A DNA stretch of 64,000 bases from Candidatus Aramenus sulfurataquae (GCA_000565255.1 ASRH01000006.1:40653-104652); one strand, 5' to 3'; numbered from the stretch's first letter, positions 17,438 through 27,552 are shown. Notes: generated by a model from the letters alone, not told the origin. Program-made: numbers and translations.

Positions 17438-18746
17438 CGTAGCTGGGCTTGATACTGGCGGAGGGGCTGGAGCGGAGACTGACTTAAAGGTCTTCGAGCT
17501 CCTCCAAGTCCACGGCATAATGGCACTCACAGCCATAACTGTCCAGAATACAAGGGGAATAAAGGAAGTGTATCCGGTGTCCCCTGAACAGCTGGCCTCC
17601 CAAATAGGCTGGCTCAAGGAGGACTTTGACTTCAAATATGCCAAGCTAGGCATGGTGTACAACTCTGGGCAGTTCAAGGTGGTGAGCGAGGAGCTCTCAG
17701 ATAAGAGGCTCGTTGTGGACACAGTAATATACGCAAAGGACGGCACACAGCTAATAAAGGACTTAGAGGACTACAAGAGGTTTGTTCTGAGAAAGGCTTT
17801 CATCGTTACTCCAAACGCCGTGGAGGCTTCAATGCTCACCGGTATCAAGGTGGAGAGCTTGAGGGATCAGGAGGTAGTAGCGAGGGCACTCCACGAAATG
17901 TTCGGCGTGCCGTATGTTGTGGTTAAGGGAGGCCACGTAAAGGGAGAGTACAGCTTTGACGTGGTCTTCGACGGAAAGGAGTTCTACGAGGTAGGATACC
18001 CAAGGATCGAGCAAAAGAACACCCACGGCACCGGCTCAGTCTTCGCCTCTGCCATCGCTGCAGAGCTAAGCAAGGGAAATGACGTGCGTTCGGCCGTAGA
18101 AGTAGCAAGGAGGCTACTGCAAGGATCCATACTCTACGGTCTAGAGGTAGGCAAAGGGATAGGGCCAGTTGATCCATATTTCCTCCTGAAGGACTCCATG
18201 AAGTACAAGATTATGGAGGAGATGAGGGAGTTTGGGGACTTCGTTGAGGGCCTAGAGTGCTTCTGGAAGCTCATCCCTGAAGTGCAGTCGAACTTCTCCC
18301 ACTCCGTACCGCCCGAGTACGTAAGAGGGCTCGACGACATTGCGACTTTCAGGGGAAGGATAGTCAGGACGTGGGATAGAAAGGTAAAGGTAGGTTTCCC
18401 AGCTGTTTTTGGTTATCCAACGCATACCGCAAGGCTTCTCTTATCCCTTACTTCCCAGGGAGTTAAGGCTGACTCGCTGATAAACATTAGGTACGACGAG
18501 AGGGCAATCCGGTTGTTAAGGAATTTGGGATACGAGGCCGTGGAGGTAAACAGAGAGTTAGAGCCTCAACACGGTGAGGGGAAGACTATGCAATGGATAG
18601 TGGAATACGTCGTTGAAAACTACGGCAAGGTGCCTAACGTTATATACGACAAAGGGATGAAGGGCAAGGAGGCAATGATAAGGTTCTGGACAAATGGAGT
18701 AGATGAGATGAAAAACTCTTTAGAGTACCTCTGCAGAGAGTTGTAA
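17415..18746 (+). CDS. Bifunctional HMP-phosphate kinase / thiamine-phosphate synthase, ThiD-ThiN
   Basis: A thiamine-synthesis enzyme: the N-terminal ThiD domain phosphorylates hydroxymethylpyrimidine phosphate, and the C-terminal ThiN domain (about residues 265-443) joins it to the thiazole phosphate. ThiD motifs are [41 protein letters not shown] and [16 protein letters not shown]. ThiN shows [20 protein letters not shown] and [18 protein letters not shown]. The first normal start (ATG 17520) would delete the conserved substrate-binding N-terminus. The only sensible upstream codon is ACG 17415 (reading [10 protein letters not shown] after it), 6 nt behind a GGTGA site. The start is therefore unusual; the product is clear. 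Confidence 0.88.
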   Translation, partial: TKKPVALSVAGLDTGGGAGAETDLKVFELLQVHGIMALTAITVQNTRGIKEVYPVSPEQLASQIGWLKEDFDFKYAKLGMVYNSGQFKVVSEELSDKRLVVDTVIYAKDGTQLIKDLEDYKRFVLRKAFIVTPNAVEASMLTGIKVESLRDQEVVARALHEMFGVPYVVVKGGHVKGEYSFDVVFDGKEFYEVGYPRIEQKNTHGTGSVFASAIAAELSKGNDVRSAVEVARRLLQGSILYGLEVGKGIGPVDPYFLLKDSMKYKIMEEMREFGDFVEGLECFWKLIPEVQSNFSHSVPPEYVRGLDDIATFRGRIVRTWDRKVKVGFPAVFGYPTHTARLLLSLTSQGVKADSLINIRYDERAIRLLRNLGYEAVEVNRELEPQHGEGKTMQWIVEYVVENYGKVPNVIYDKGMKGKEAMIRFWTNGVDEMKNSLEYLCREL

Positions 18747-18748
18747 CC

Positions 18749-19279
18749 ATGCAACTGGAGAGGCTTTTAACGGCTTGTAAGAACTTGGCTAGGACTGGCT
18801 GGATGCAAAGGGGGGTACCACCCTCAATGGCTGAGACCGTGTCTTCCCACAGCTTCGAGGCGTCCGTACTTGCCTACGCAATTTCCCTTAAGTTGAGGGA
18901 AAAGGGAGTTGAGGTAAATCCGGACCACGCTGCAGTAATTGCCCTCTTCCACGACGTGGGAGAGAGCGTACTGGGCGACCTCCCAAAGTGGGCTAGCAGT
19001 AGGGTTGACAAGAGCCAGGCTGAACTTGAGGCCTACAGGGAGCTGGGAATAGGGGAGGAACTTTTCAAGGAGTACAAGGAGAGGAACACCGTGGAGGCAA
19101 AGGTAGCCAGGCTATCTGACAGACTGTCGACGATAGTGCAAGCTAATAGGTACGCGAAGCTGGGCTTCGACGTTAGGGAGATAGCCGAGAGCTATCTCAA
19201 AGAGATCAACGAGATGTTGTCCAGCCATCCCTTTGATCTAGTGAAGGACTTCGTCCAGAGCCTCATAGGTGTCCAGTGA
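18749..19279 (+). CDS. HD-domain hydrolase (YfbR-like)
   Basis: A 176-aa HD-superfamily metal-dependent phosphohydrolase. Metal ligands are visible as SSHSFEAS (first H), FHDVGE (the HD pair) and a distal D in LSDRLSTIVQ. Relatives of this length dephosphorylate deoxynucleoside monophosphates. It starts 2 bp after the thiDN stop, so the two are probably one transcript, though a metabolic link is not obvious. Confidence 0.8.
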   Translation: MQLERLLTACKNLARTGWMQRGVPPSMAETVSSHSFEASVLAYAISLKLREKGVEVNPDHAAVIALFHDVGESVLGDLPKWASSRVDKSQAELEAYRELGIGEELFKEYKERNTVEAKVARLSDRLSTIVQANRYAKLGFDVREIAESYLKEINEMLSSHPFDLVKDFVQSLIGVQ

Positions 19280-19322
19280 ATAAAACATAAAAGTCTCGTT
19301 GTAGAGTCAATTATGACCCTTT

Positions 19323-19841
19323 ATGAAAGTTGGTCCAGGGAAAAACGCACCAGACGTGGTAAACGTATTTATAGAGATACCAATGGGCTCCAACATAAAG
19401 TACGAATTTGACGACGAGGAAGAAGTGGTAAAGGTTGACAGGATACTCTACACCTCCATGGTCTACCCCTTTAACTACGGATTTATACCGGGTACGTTGA
19501 GCGAGGACGGCGATCCCATAGATGTGCTAGTTTTGAGCAACTACCCGTTCTACCCGGGCACGGTGATAGAGGCAAGGCCCATAGGTATGCTCTACATGAG
19601 GGACGAGGAAGGAGAGGACGAGAAGGTTATCGCAGTGCCAAAGGACAAGGTAGATCCTACCTTTTCCAACATAAAGGACATCATGGACTTGCCCCAAGCC
19701 ATTAAAGACAAGATAAACCACTTCTTTGACCACTACAAGGAACTAGAGCCAGGCAAGTGGGTAAAGACGTCAGGATGGGGGACGGCCTCGGTAGCAAAGG
19801 AAAAAATTAAGGCAGCGATTGAGAGGAAAAACAAAGGATGA
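19323..19841 (+). CDS. ppa: Inorganic pyrophosphatase (family I)
   Basis: Soluble Mg2+-dependent enzyme that hydrolyses pyrophosphate and so drives biosynthetic reactions. The 172-aa sequence is complete and contains the N-terminal [39 protein letters not shown] with the aspartate metal cluster, and the C-terminal KTSGW segment. It is followed with a 4-bp overlap by a membrane glycosyltransferase gene. Confidence 0.95.
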   Translation: MKVGPGKNAPDVVNVFIEIPMGSNIKYEFDDEEEVVKVDRILYTSMVYPFNYGFIPGTLSEDGDPIDVLVLSNYPFYPGTVIEARPIGMLYMRDEEGEDEKVIAVPKDKVDPTFSNIKDIMDLPQAIKDKINHFFDHYKELEPGKWVKTSGWGTASVAKEKIKAAIERKNKG

Positions 19842-21106
19842 ATCTCTTTTTATCGCTCCTGTTGCTCGTTTCGTCGGTTTTCTCTTCTGCTTGGCTTATT
19901 CTGCAAGGGATCTACTACGCTAGTGAGGAAAAGGTAAGTAGAGGAGAGGAAAGGAAGGAGAAGATAAGCGTCGTAGTGGCAATAAAGGACGAGAAGGTCG
20001 AGACGGTCAAGAGCCTTGTGGATAACTTGTCCAAGTTGGACTACGAAGACTACGAAGTAATAATAGTCTCTGACGACAGCGAGGAGAGATTTAGGGAACT
20101 CCTCTCCATTCCCATGCCAGAAAACTTCAGGCTAGTCAGGAGGGAGAGGCCAAGGGGAAGGAAGGCAGGGGCCCTCAACTACGGAGTCCAACTAAGCAAG
20201 GGCGATTATTTAGTTTTCCTAGATGCCGAGGCGAGGGTCGAGAAGGACTTCCTGAGGGAAGTAGCAAAATTGACAAACTACGACGCTATTGCCCTTAGGC
20301 TAATCGTGAGGAATAGGGAAGGGTTGGGCAAAATCTACTCCAGGATGACTGATTTCTCAATGGCTTCGTTGTTCAGAGGGAGGGAAAGGAGGGGGCTGTT
20401 CGTTTTTCCCAACGGCTCTGCATTCGGCATAAGGAAGTCCGTTCTCCTAGCCTTGGGAGGTTGGAAAGAGGGAACGGTCACGGAGGACCTTGAAATGGGG
20501 ATAAGGCTAGCGTTAAACGGGGTTCAAGTGAAGTACTTTGATAGGCCCACGGTGTCGATACTCTCGCCCTTTACCTACTACGACCTTTACGCCCAAGTTA
20601 AGAGGTGGGCCTACGGTTCAGGGGAGCTGCTCCTGGAGGGACTGAAGCTCTTAAGGAAAGGGATAAGGGGCTTAGAGGGCTTCCTATACGTAGCCCAGTG
20701 GGGCATCTATTCGTTCTTCCCCCTCTCGCTCATCTTAGTCTCCATGTTCCCCGGGAGCGTTTCATTACCCTGGTACTTGCTATCACTAGCTATCTACGGG
20801 GCCTCGCTTGCGTTTTACTACGGTAGGTCGATGGAGGGCTCTGGGGAAATAGACTTGAGCAGCGTGTTGGTAATCTTCGCCTCGATGGTGGGTTTTGCAC
20901 AAGGGCTAAGTAGGCTAAAGTTTGAATGGCGGGTAACGCCAAAGATGCCCGTAAAGGAGAAGGTACCTACGTCGCTGCATGTGTTGAAGTACTTACTGTT
21001 CCTCCTGGCCTTATACGACTTGTTTAGTGGGGATTACCTAAGCTTTATCATAATGCTGGGCCTCTCTCTAGCCCTCTTTGAACTTACCTCCAAGATTAGC
21101 TCGTGA
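19838..21106 (+). CDS. Family 2 membrane glycosyltransferase
   Basis: A 422-aa processive-type glycosyltransferase. A transmembrane helix (about 1-22) anchors a cytoplasmic GT-A domain with VVVAIKDEK, the nucleotide-binding [14 protein letters not shown] in place of the usual Dx[12 protein letters not shown] for the catalytic base, and QVKRWAYG, which matches the Q-x2-RW motif of cellulose-synthase-like enzymes. Four hydrophobic segments after residue 280 (about 290-420) form the membrane part. Likely role is surface polysaccharide or glycolipid synthesis; the product is unknown. ATG overlaps the ppa stop. Confidence 0.85.
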   Translation: MNLFLSLLLLVSSVFSSAWLILQGIYYASEEKVSRGEERKEKISVVVAIKDEKVETVKSLVDNLSKLDYEDYEVIIVSDDSEERFRELLSIPMPENFRLVRRERPRGRKAGALNYGVQLSKGDYLVFLDAEARVEKDFLREVAKLTNYDAIALRLIVRNREGLGKIYSRMTDFSMASLFRGRERRGLFVFPNGSAFGIRKSVLLALGGWKEGTVTEDLEMGIRLALNGVQVKYFDRPTVSILSPFTYYDLYAQVKRWAYGSGELLLEGLKLLRKGIRGLEGFLYVAQWGIYSFFPLSLILVSMFPGSVSLPWYLLSLAIYGASLAFYYGRSMEGSGEIDLSSVLVIFASMVGFAQGLSRLKFEWRVTPKMPVKEKVPTSLHVLKYLLFLLALYDLFSGDYLSFIIMLGLSLALFELTSKISS

Positions 21107-21193
21107 GAAGCTGATCCCAATCTCCTAGGGGTCAAGGTTTTTGGCCTCCATGAGATCGCTCCTTTTTAAGTCAATTTGCGAAATAGAGGAAAC

Positions 21194-22801
21194 ATGCTAG
21201 AAGGAGGGAAAACAGTAGGGATCGTCCTACAGAAAGGGGAGTCCAACTCAGTCAGCGCCATCATAGACCCCTCGGTGGAGGTGTCCAGCGGTAGGCTCTT
21301 TGTGGTGAAGGATGGAGGAAAGATCTCGCTTTGTAGGCTCGACAGCTTCGAGTACATAAACGAGTTTTACGACGAGAAAATACCCATACTTAGGTCTATG
21401 ATAACGGAGGAGGAGTCTTTTGAACTGTTGAACATGAACACCGTTATAAAGGCCTCGCTCAGCATAATCAAGAGGTACAACCACTCCTCTTCACCGATGC
21501 CAGGCTCGTTAGTCAAGCTCCTCCCGGAGATAAGGGACGAGAAGGGGCTAATGGAGTTTTACGGCTTAAACGACCTGACGGGATACGTAAAGTACGGGCT
21601 CCTTGCAGGTTCCGACATTCCCCTGTTGCTGGACCTAAACTCAATAACTATGCACGTGGGCATCTTTGGCGAGACCGGTAGCGGGAAGAGCTATAACATG
21701 AGGTACTTAATTTCGATCCTCTCGAACTTGGAGATAAGGGGGAAGAAGACTGCTATACCCTTGATAGTCATAGATGCCAACGGGGACTATGCCGACTTTG
21801 TAGATCAGAATCACTCTCTGGTTAGTGGAGGGAGGAACTTCGTTAGGAAGTTCGTGATCAGAGACCCCTTGACGAGGAACGAGGCGAGGCTTACCATAGA
21901 CTTGTCCCTTTTCACGCCTAAGGACTTAGCCGACTTCATAATTTCCCTCAAGTTCAGCGGAGAGACCACAAACTCTCTCCAGAGCAACCTCTTGGAGTTC
22001 ATCCTCTCAAGGCACGATGTAAAGGAATATAACCTCATCTTGGGGACCGAGCAAGGCATTGAAATGCTCGAAAAGGAGCTGTCGGACTCATCGCTGAAGG
22101 ACTTGGGCTTCAACTACAGCACTGTTAGGGCAGTGATTAGTGCCCTCGAGATATTCAAGAACAGGCTAGTGCAGAAGTATAAGCTAATAGATAGCTCTTC
22201 CAGCTTCAATGAGTCCACACTAGAGTTGCTCTGGAAAAACAAGGGCCTACTCATCGTCGACTTCTCAGCAGATGGGTCCCCAGGAGTTGATATAGCTACG
22301 AAGCAACTAATTGTGAGCTATATCGCAAGGTCCCTCTTGAACTACTTGACCAAGGCAAAGTACTCAGGGAATCAGAAGCTAATAGGCTTCGTCATAGAGG
22401 AGGCGCAGAACTATATTCCCTCAAATGATTACCCCGTGAACGCTAGCATTACAAAGGACATCCTAGTCACCTTAGCGACTCAGGGAAGGAAGTTCGGCCT
22501 CTCCCTCTTTCTCGTCAGTCAGAGGCCAGCCTTCGTGGACAAGTACGTGCTCTCCATGCTGAACACCTTCTTCTTCCACAGGATATACCACGAGGATCTA
22601 CGCTACGTGATGTCTGCCAGCGGTGGTCTGCCCGAGTCCTTGGCCAAGGCTATTCCCTCCCTGGACACGGGTTACGTGGTCGTCAACGGCCTCATGTCGG
22701 CGTTGAAGGTATCCGCGCTGGTGAGAATACCTTGGGATCCTAAGTTGGGATCATACGCTGGTTCCTTGGAAAGAGTTGATAGAGTACTATTAGAAGACTA
22801 A
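21194..22801 (+). CDS. HerA-family DNA translocase/ATPase
   Basis: A 535-aa HerA/FtsK-superfamily ATPase. The N-terminal beta-rich part (about 1-90) matches a HAS-barrel position, Walker A GETGSGKSYN is near residue 160, Walker B VIEEAQNYIP near 400, and a conserved GRKFGLSLFLVSQRPAF segment follows, as in HerA. HerA proteins form hexamers that pump DNA and work with NurA nucleases. I chose ATG 21194 over TTG 21176 because a TATA-like CTTTTTAAG at 21159-21167 is about 26-30 bp upstream, giving a leaderless start. It heads a four-gene overlapping unit ending with a NurA-family gene, so it is probably a special-purpose paralogue rather than the repair HerA that neighbours mre11-rad50. Confidence 0.82.
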   Translation: MLEGGKTVGIVLQKGESNSVSAIIDPSVEVSSGRLFVVKDGGKISLCRLDSFEYINEFYDEKIPILRSMITEEESFELLNMNTVIKASLSIIKRYNHSSSPMPGSLVKLLPEIRDEKGLMEFYGLNDLTGYVKYGLLAGSDIPLLLDLNSITMHVGIFGETGSGKSYNMRYLISILSNLEIRGKKTAIPLIVIDANGDYADFVDQNHSLVSGGRNFVRKFVIRDPLTRNEARLTIDLSLFTPKDLADFIISLKFSGETTNSLQSNLLEFILSRHDVKEYNLILGTEQGIEMLEKELSDSSLKDLGFNYSTVRAVISALEIFKNRLVQKYKLIDSSSSFNESTLELLWKNKGLLIVDFSADGSPGVDIATKQLIVSYIARSLLNYLTKAKYSGNQKLIGFVIEEAQNYIPSNDYPVNASITKDILVTLATQGRKFGLSLFLVSQRPAFVDKYVLSMLNTFFFHRIYHEDLRYVMSASGGLPESLAKAIPSLDTGYVVVNGLMSALKVSALVRIPWDPKLGSYAGSLERVDRVLLED

Positions 22802-25800
22802 TGAGTAAAATGTGCCAGTTTAGGCTAAGTGAGACTTCAGCTGACCCAGAAAGCATCTTTAAGCTCTACAAGTGCGTGGTCTCCAAGACCAAGCACGTTG
22901 ACAGACTCAGGTTCTTTAGGCAGGTAGGCGAGGAGATAGCGAGGGTTAAATCGCCGAGGGAGAGCCCCGAAATTATAGCTCTAGTCGCGGACTGGGGGCA
23001 GGGTAAGACGACCTTCCTGAGCATAGTAAGCGAGGCCCTAAATGAGGTGGGAAAGAGGTTTGCTAAGCTAAACTTCGTGGACGTCTTGAAGAACTTGAAG
23101 GTTCTCGAGGAGGTTAAGCTCAACGACGTAGTGCTAATAGACGAGGTGGAGAGCGCTATAGATTTTGCAACCACAAAGTACTCCGATCAGATTAAGGAAT
23201 TCTGGCTTTTCGTTAAGGAACTGGCCAACTCCAAGGGGAACAAGGTGGTCTACTTGTCCATGACCCCCAGCGCTTACTCAAAGCTTTTCTCCAATATCCT
23301 ACCGTCAATGTTCCCAGAGACGTATTACTCCATCCTCCAAAGGATGAAGCGAGTGGTTATAGGTACACCGACTAAACTGGAGTTCTTGGCAATGATGAGT
23401 TGCCTTCTGGACTTCAATAATGCCAAAGACGACGTCTTGAAGTGGATGGACCTGCCCTTCTGGACCATAACCCCCGAGAGGAGGAGGTACGCAAAGTTCT
23501 TCAACGACGTGGTCTGCAACTCCTACGCCTTCGAGGACCAGTCTGAGTTCGTCTTTAAGGGCGTGCTTGAGTCAAAGTGGCTTAACGAAGAAGAGGAGAC
23601 CATAAGGGTTCAGAACCTCTTGAAGGTGGAAGAGGGGCTGGACAAAGAGGAGGTGTCCAAGTTCCACAAGAGCTTGATGGCGAGGATCTTCGACGGCAGC
23701 CTCTTGGTGGAAAGGCTATCGCCACACGTGGTAAAGGGCTTCACTGTGAGCTACGACTCTTGGAGGGAGGTAATGGGGGACAGTAACCTCGACGACTTCC
23801 TCCTCCTATACAACCCTGGGAAGGACTTCGACTCGAGCTTATTTGTCTTCGTGTCAGAGGACATGGACAAGGTACTACAGGAGGGCGTTAAAAGGGAGGA
23901 GATGAAGAAAGCTGTTGAGAGGCTCTTGGTAAGGAAGAGGGGAGAGGCGTTTGCGTACACTTGGAACTTCTTCGAGAGCCTTGTAAACACAAACGTCGGC
24001 AATTACGTCGTGGAGTTTAAGTCCAGGGAGGTTAAGGAGAGGGCGATCAAGTTCGTAAACGAGAACTTGTTGAGCGTAGAAAAGGAGCTCGACGGAGTGA
24101 TATCCTTGGTCAAGTTACTGAACGGCGAAGTAGAGGAGACGAGGATCAGCGACAGGCTAAGGGTGCTTAAGTGGGGCAACCAAGAGAGGAAGTTCACAGT
24201 TGCCCTAGCTAAAGTCCTAAACCAGTCAGACTTAGAGTCTCTCATGTCGTTCCTTGATCACAGGGAAGATGCCCTCTTGGACGGGCTTATACTGGTCTCA
24301 AGCGACTACATAAACGCAAAGGACGTCTCTAAGGCGATAATTGAGAAGTGCGATAGGCTCTCGATCACTTTGACGGTTCTGGACTTGACGACTCCCGTTA
24401 AGAGGCAGTTGCTATACTTACTTTACTACTTCCTTAACAGGAGTTCAGTGGAACTAAAGGAGGACAGAGTGGACTTAAGGCTAGGTGACGTAAAGAGGCA
24501 GATTCAAGAGCTGAGCGAAGAAGTGAGGAAAAAGGTGGAAGTGAGGCTACTGCCCGTAGCTAAGGGCAACAAGAGGCCCATACAGTCCTTGAACTGGGTT
24601 ATCTTCAACTACGAGGTCTACCCAGAGAAAGTGTCCTCAATATTCTCCAAGGTAAACGAGCTAGTCAACGAGAAGTTCAGGATCTTTGGCTCTAAGCAGT
24701 TCAAGCTTGAGGACATAGAGACGGAGGAATCGTTGAGTGAGATTGTTGACTACTTGGCAGAGAACGGGATTGTAAACTCCTCTAACGGGGTGGTGAACTA
24801 TGAGGATTTGGCTGGGAGCTACCTAAAGGAGTTTGCCAAGACCCTCTCTGGCTACTTGAGGCAAAGGTACGGGGAAAAGGTAGAAGAAGTGGTGGTAGAC
24901 TACATCCTCTTCCTCGCTAAGCTGAAGGAGAAGGTCCAGCTGAACTTAAGCAAGGTATTTGACCCAAGGAGGTCTTCCTCGGTCGAGTTCCTAATCTACG
25001 CGTCCCTGGCCACAGGGGAGATAGCTAGGCACTTGGAAGTGGGGAAGCTCAGGGAACTACTTGAGTGGAAGGCAAAGGAGTTATTGGAAAAGTTAAACTA
25101 CGACGTGAGCTATGGTTACTTCATAACGGCAAAGGCTAGGGGTGCAGGGATAAGGAGCTTGAGCGAAATGAAAGAGTCCATGCTGAAGTTCAAGGAAAAC
25201 GCGGAGAAAGCTGCTAAAGGAGGAGACGTAAGGAACTACTTTAGGCTTTACTTCGCTTTCTTCAACCTCTATTCCTTGTACAAGGACTTCCTAGAGGAGA
25301 CAGAGAGGGCAAGAAACAAGGCGTCCAAAATAAAAGAGGAAGTAGAGAAGAAGCTAGAGGTCATTAAGGAGGCAAAGAAGTTGGCGGGCGTCAGGGGAGA
25401 GGTAGAGGAAGAGGCGGAGCTCAGAGAATGGTTAAGGAGGTTAGACGAGAATTTCGATGACCTCATAAAGGAACTAAGCTCAGCCATACAGAAGGCCAAC
25501 AACAAGGAGTTCGACGCCATAAGGAACTTAATAGAAATGGTCCAGAAAAACTCTCAGGAAGAGAGCAACAACTTGTACCTCTTAGTGTGGGAAATAGCGA
25601 AGATGAGCCTAGAAAATTACCCTCTTATCTTTCCCCAGTCCCTTAAGGAGACGTCCTTGTACAAACTCTACGTTAAGGCCTTAAGTATTGGGGAAGGGAT
25701 TAAGAGACTAGAGGAATTGATCAGGGAGGTAAATAGGCAGGACCCGAGCCTGAGGAAGTTAAAGGAGAGCGTTAACAAGGAAAGAGAAGAGATAAGCGAG

Positions 25801-25854
25801 GTATACTCAAGGCTTAAGGTGAAGTTGGATGAAATTGCAGGAGCTAATAAGTGA
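22801..25854 (+). CDS. Large P-loop ATPase with helical C-terminus, HerA/NurA-associated
   Basis: A 1017-aa protein of no family I can name. The first 170 residues hold an ATPase: Walker A in ADWGQGKTTF (about 63-71; the W-G-x-G-K form recalls KAP-type NTPases), Walker B VVLIDEVES (about 110-118) and a sensor-like YLSMTPSAY strand. Residues about 180-700 are mainly helical with no known motif. From about 830 to the end the sequence is rich in K/E heptads (long coiled coils). The gene begins at the stop of the HerA-like gene (TAATG overlap) and its last 26 bp overlap the coiled-coil gene. A regulatory or loading ATPase of a DNA-processing complex is an inference. Confidence 0.7.
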   Translation: MSKMCQFRLSETSADPESIFKLYKCVVSKTKHVDRLRFFRQVGEEIARVKSPRESPEIIALVADWGQGKTTFLSIVSEALNEVGKRFAKLNFVDVLKNLKVLEEVKLNDVVLIDEVESAIDFATTKYSDQIKEFWLFVKELANSKGNKVVYLSMTPSAYSKLFSNILPSMFPETYYSILQRMKRVVIGTPTKLEFLAMMSCLLDFNNAKDDVLKWMDLPFWTITPERRRYAKFFNDVVCNSYAFEDQSEFVFKGVLESKWLNEEEETIRVQNLLKVEEGLDKEEVSKFHKSLMARIFDGSLLVERLSPHVVKGFTVSYDSWREVMGDSNLDDFLLLYNPGKDFDSSLFVFVSEDMDKVLQEGVKREEMKKAVERLLVRKRGEAFAYTWNFFESLVNTNVGNYVVEFKSREVKERAIKFVNENLLSVEKELDGVISLVKLLNGEVEETRISDRLRVLKWGNQERKFTVALAKVLNQSDLESLMSFLDHREDALLDGLILVSSDYINAKDVSKAIIEKCDRLSITLTVLDLTTPVKRQLLYLLYYFLNRSSVELKEDRVDLRLGDVKRQIQELSEEVRKKVEVRLLPVAKGNKRPIQSLNWVIFNYEVYPEKVSSIFSKVNELVNEKFRIFGSKQFKLEDIETEESLSEIVDYLAENGIVNSSNGVVNYEDLAGSYLKEFAKTLSGYLRQRYGEKVEEVVVDYILFLAKLKEKVQLNLSKVFDPRRSSSVEFLIYASLATGEIARHLEVGKLRELLEWKAKELLEKLNYDVSYGYFITAKARGAGIRSLSEMKESMLKFKENAEKAAKGGDVRNYFRLYFAFFNLYSLYKDFLEETERARNKASKIKEEVEKKLEVIKEAKKLAGVRGEVEEEAELREWLRRLDENFDDLIKELSSAIQKANNKEFDAIRNLIEMVQKNSQEESNNLYLLVWEIAKMSLENYPLIFPQSLKETSLYKLYVKALSIGEGIKRLEELIREVNRQDPSLRKLKESVNKEREEISEVYSRLKVKLDEIAGANK

Positions 25855-26500
25855 GCTAGAAAAGGTAAAGAACAGCTCCGACGTCAAGGCCCTCCAAGAC
25901 GAGAAGGAGAGGTTGGACAAGGTTCTGACAAAGTTGAGGAAGGCTGAAGATCTTGTAGGGAGGCTAAAGGCTAACTTGGAGTATTGCAGGAGATACGAGT
26001 TTGAGGAAGTGAGCAGGGAAAGCATGAGTATAATTGAGGCCCTAATTAACGTCCCAGACGACCCAGAGGCTTTAGGAGAGCTTGTGGAAGAGCTATTCGA
26101 GAGGAGCCAGAAATGCGTAGACGCGTTGAACCAGCTGAAGGAAAGGGTTCTAGCGGAGTACAAGAAAAGAGTGGAGGAGCTCAACAGGAAAGTAATGGTA
26201 TACGCCAGGATATTCAGGAATGTGTTGAAGGAGGAGGTAGAGGTAGAAGCATTTGAGATCAAAGGCGATATCGAGGAGGCCAAGAAAGAGGTGGAAAGGG
26301 CTGAGGACATGGTCACACAGCTTAACAAGAGGCTGAAAGAGAAACTAGAGTCCTCCAAATTACCTCCTGAGTACGTGGACGTTCTAGTGGACATGGTAGA
26401 CAAGGGGGAGGTAACCTTAACCAAGAGGAACAAGGAGAGGTTCATAAAGGTAGTAGAGTTCCTAGTAGAGATGGGAGTGCCGGTGAAGGTGAGGGTTTGA
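25829..26500 (+). CDS. Coiled-coil protein of the HerA/NurA unit
   Basis: A 223-aa highly charged protein with heptads over roughly residues 1-185 (for example ELISELEKVKN, then KEEVEVEAFEIKGDIEEAKK). A short globular end (VDVLVDMVDKGEVTLTKRN..., about 180-223) resembles a winged-helix wing. No enzyme motif is seen. It overlaps the large ATPase gene upstream by 26 bp and the NurA-family gene downstream by 4 bp, so its product is very likely a structural or bridging subunit made in step with them. Confidence 0.65.
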   Translation: MKLQELISELEKVKNSSDVKALQDEKERLDKVLTKLRKAEDLVGRLKANLEYCRRYEFEEVSRESMSIIEALINVPDDPEALGELVEELFERSQKCVDALNQLKERVLAEYKKRVEELNRKVMVYARIFRNVLKEEVEVEAFEIKGDIEEAKKEVERAEDMVTQLNKRLKEKLESSKLPPEYVDVLVDMVDKGEVTLTKRNKERFIKVVEFLVEMGVPVKVRV

Positions 26501-27552
26501 GGACAAAAGACATCTTAGGAAAGATTGAGGCCCTAGCTAAGGAGGAGTCTGAGAAGCTTAGGAAGCTGAACGCATCAGTTGAGATGGTGGCAGAGGATAT
26601 ATATTACGGCAACGTGGAGCTTGAGTTCTTCAAAGTGGAGAAGGAGGATAGACCTCACTCGGCCTCTGCAGTTGACGGTAGTATGTACCAAGTGTACGTA
26701 GGCGACGTGTTCCTCATCATGGTCAGGGCGGTAAAGGTCTACGGCTATTTCGCCAACAAGAGGGAAGTACCACCTAAGGTAGTAGACGACTTCAGGGTTG
26801 TGGGAGATTACTACGGCTTAGACGCCGTGAAGAAAATGGCCATTACTTTGATGTTGAGCGTGGAGACCGGTCTAATGGAGGAAGAGGACACAGACCTCCT
26901 TTTCGTGGATGGGCCTCTAGTGGATCCACCGGTGTACAGTGACCAGATCTTCGGAAAGGAGGCCTTAGACCAGCTTATATCCAAGAGGAGCTCCATCTTC
27001 AACAGGAAGCCCGAGAAGTTCATAGGGGTGGTAAAGAGGTTCAGCCAGAGGTTCCTAGTGAACCTTGTAGGTAACTATCCAAGGCTTGAAGACGCCACCG
27101 AGAGGTTCGTGGTGACTAGGCTCTTCGACAGTTTGAGGAAAAAGTACTCCATTCACCCTAAGGAGCCTGTGGCTTTGGGATGGATAGACTGGGACAAAGT
27201 TGCGTCAAGGGAAGTGACAGGGGACTTGGAGGGGACAAAGATGGCCTACCTAAAGTACAGGGAGATACTAGGTTATCCTATTCTCTCCGCCTATTACCAA
27301 CAAGATCAGATATCTCCCGTGAGCAGGATAGACGTCCTAGGGAAAGAGGGAAAGCGAAACCTAAGGTTTGTGTCCACGTGGGGGGTCAGCGGTTACCCTG
27401 AGGTAGTGCTTCTAAACAAAATAGCCGACGACCTCTCCGAGATTAAGAAGGTCGAGGCCGACGCTTACGCTAAGCTTTTGTTCTCAAAAATAAAGAGGAA
27501 TTTTAGCTCTTCAGATATCGTGATGATGAGGAGATCACCAAACGATCTGTGA
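26497..27552 (+). CDS. NurA-family nuclease
   Basis: A 351-aa member of the NurA nuclease family, which degrades DNA ends together with HerA. The conserved acidic motifs are present: SAVDGSMY near residue 58 and LLFVDGPLVDPP near 138. FIGVVKRFS near 178 supplies the basic residues, and QQDQISPVSRIDV near 270 matches the late family motif. The active site therefore looks intact. Start TTG 26497 overlaps the preceding stop (TTGA) and has a GGTGA site (26488-26492) 4 nt upstream. Its 3' end carries a possible C/D sRNA. Confidence 0.82.
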   Translation: MRTKDILGKIEALAKEESEKLRKLNASVEMVAEDIYYGNVELEFFKVEKEDRPHSASAVDGSMYQVYVGDVFLIMVRAVKVYGYFANKREVPPKVVDDFRVVGDYYGLDAVKKMAITLMLSVETGLMEEEDTDLLFVDGPLVDPPVYSDQIFGKEALDQLISKRSSIFNRKPEKFIGVVKRFSQRFLVNLVGNYPRLEDATERFVVTRLFDSLRKKYSIHPKEPVALGWIDWDKVASREVTGDLEGTKMAYLKYREILGYPILSAYYQQDQISPVSRIDVLGKEGKRNLRFVSTWGVSGYPEVVLLNKIADDLSEIKKVEADAYAKLLFSKIKRNFSSSDIVMMRRSPNDL

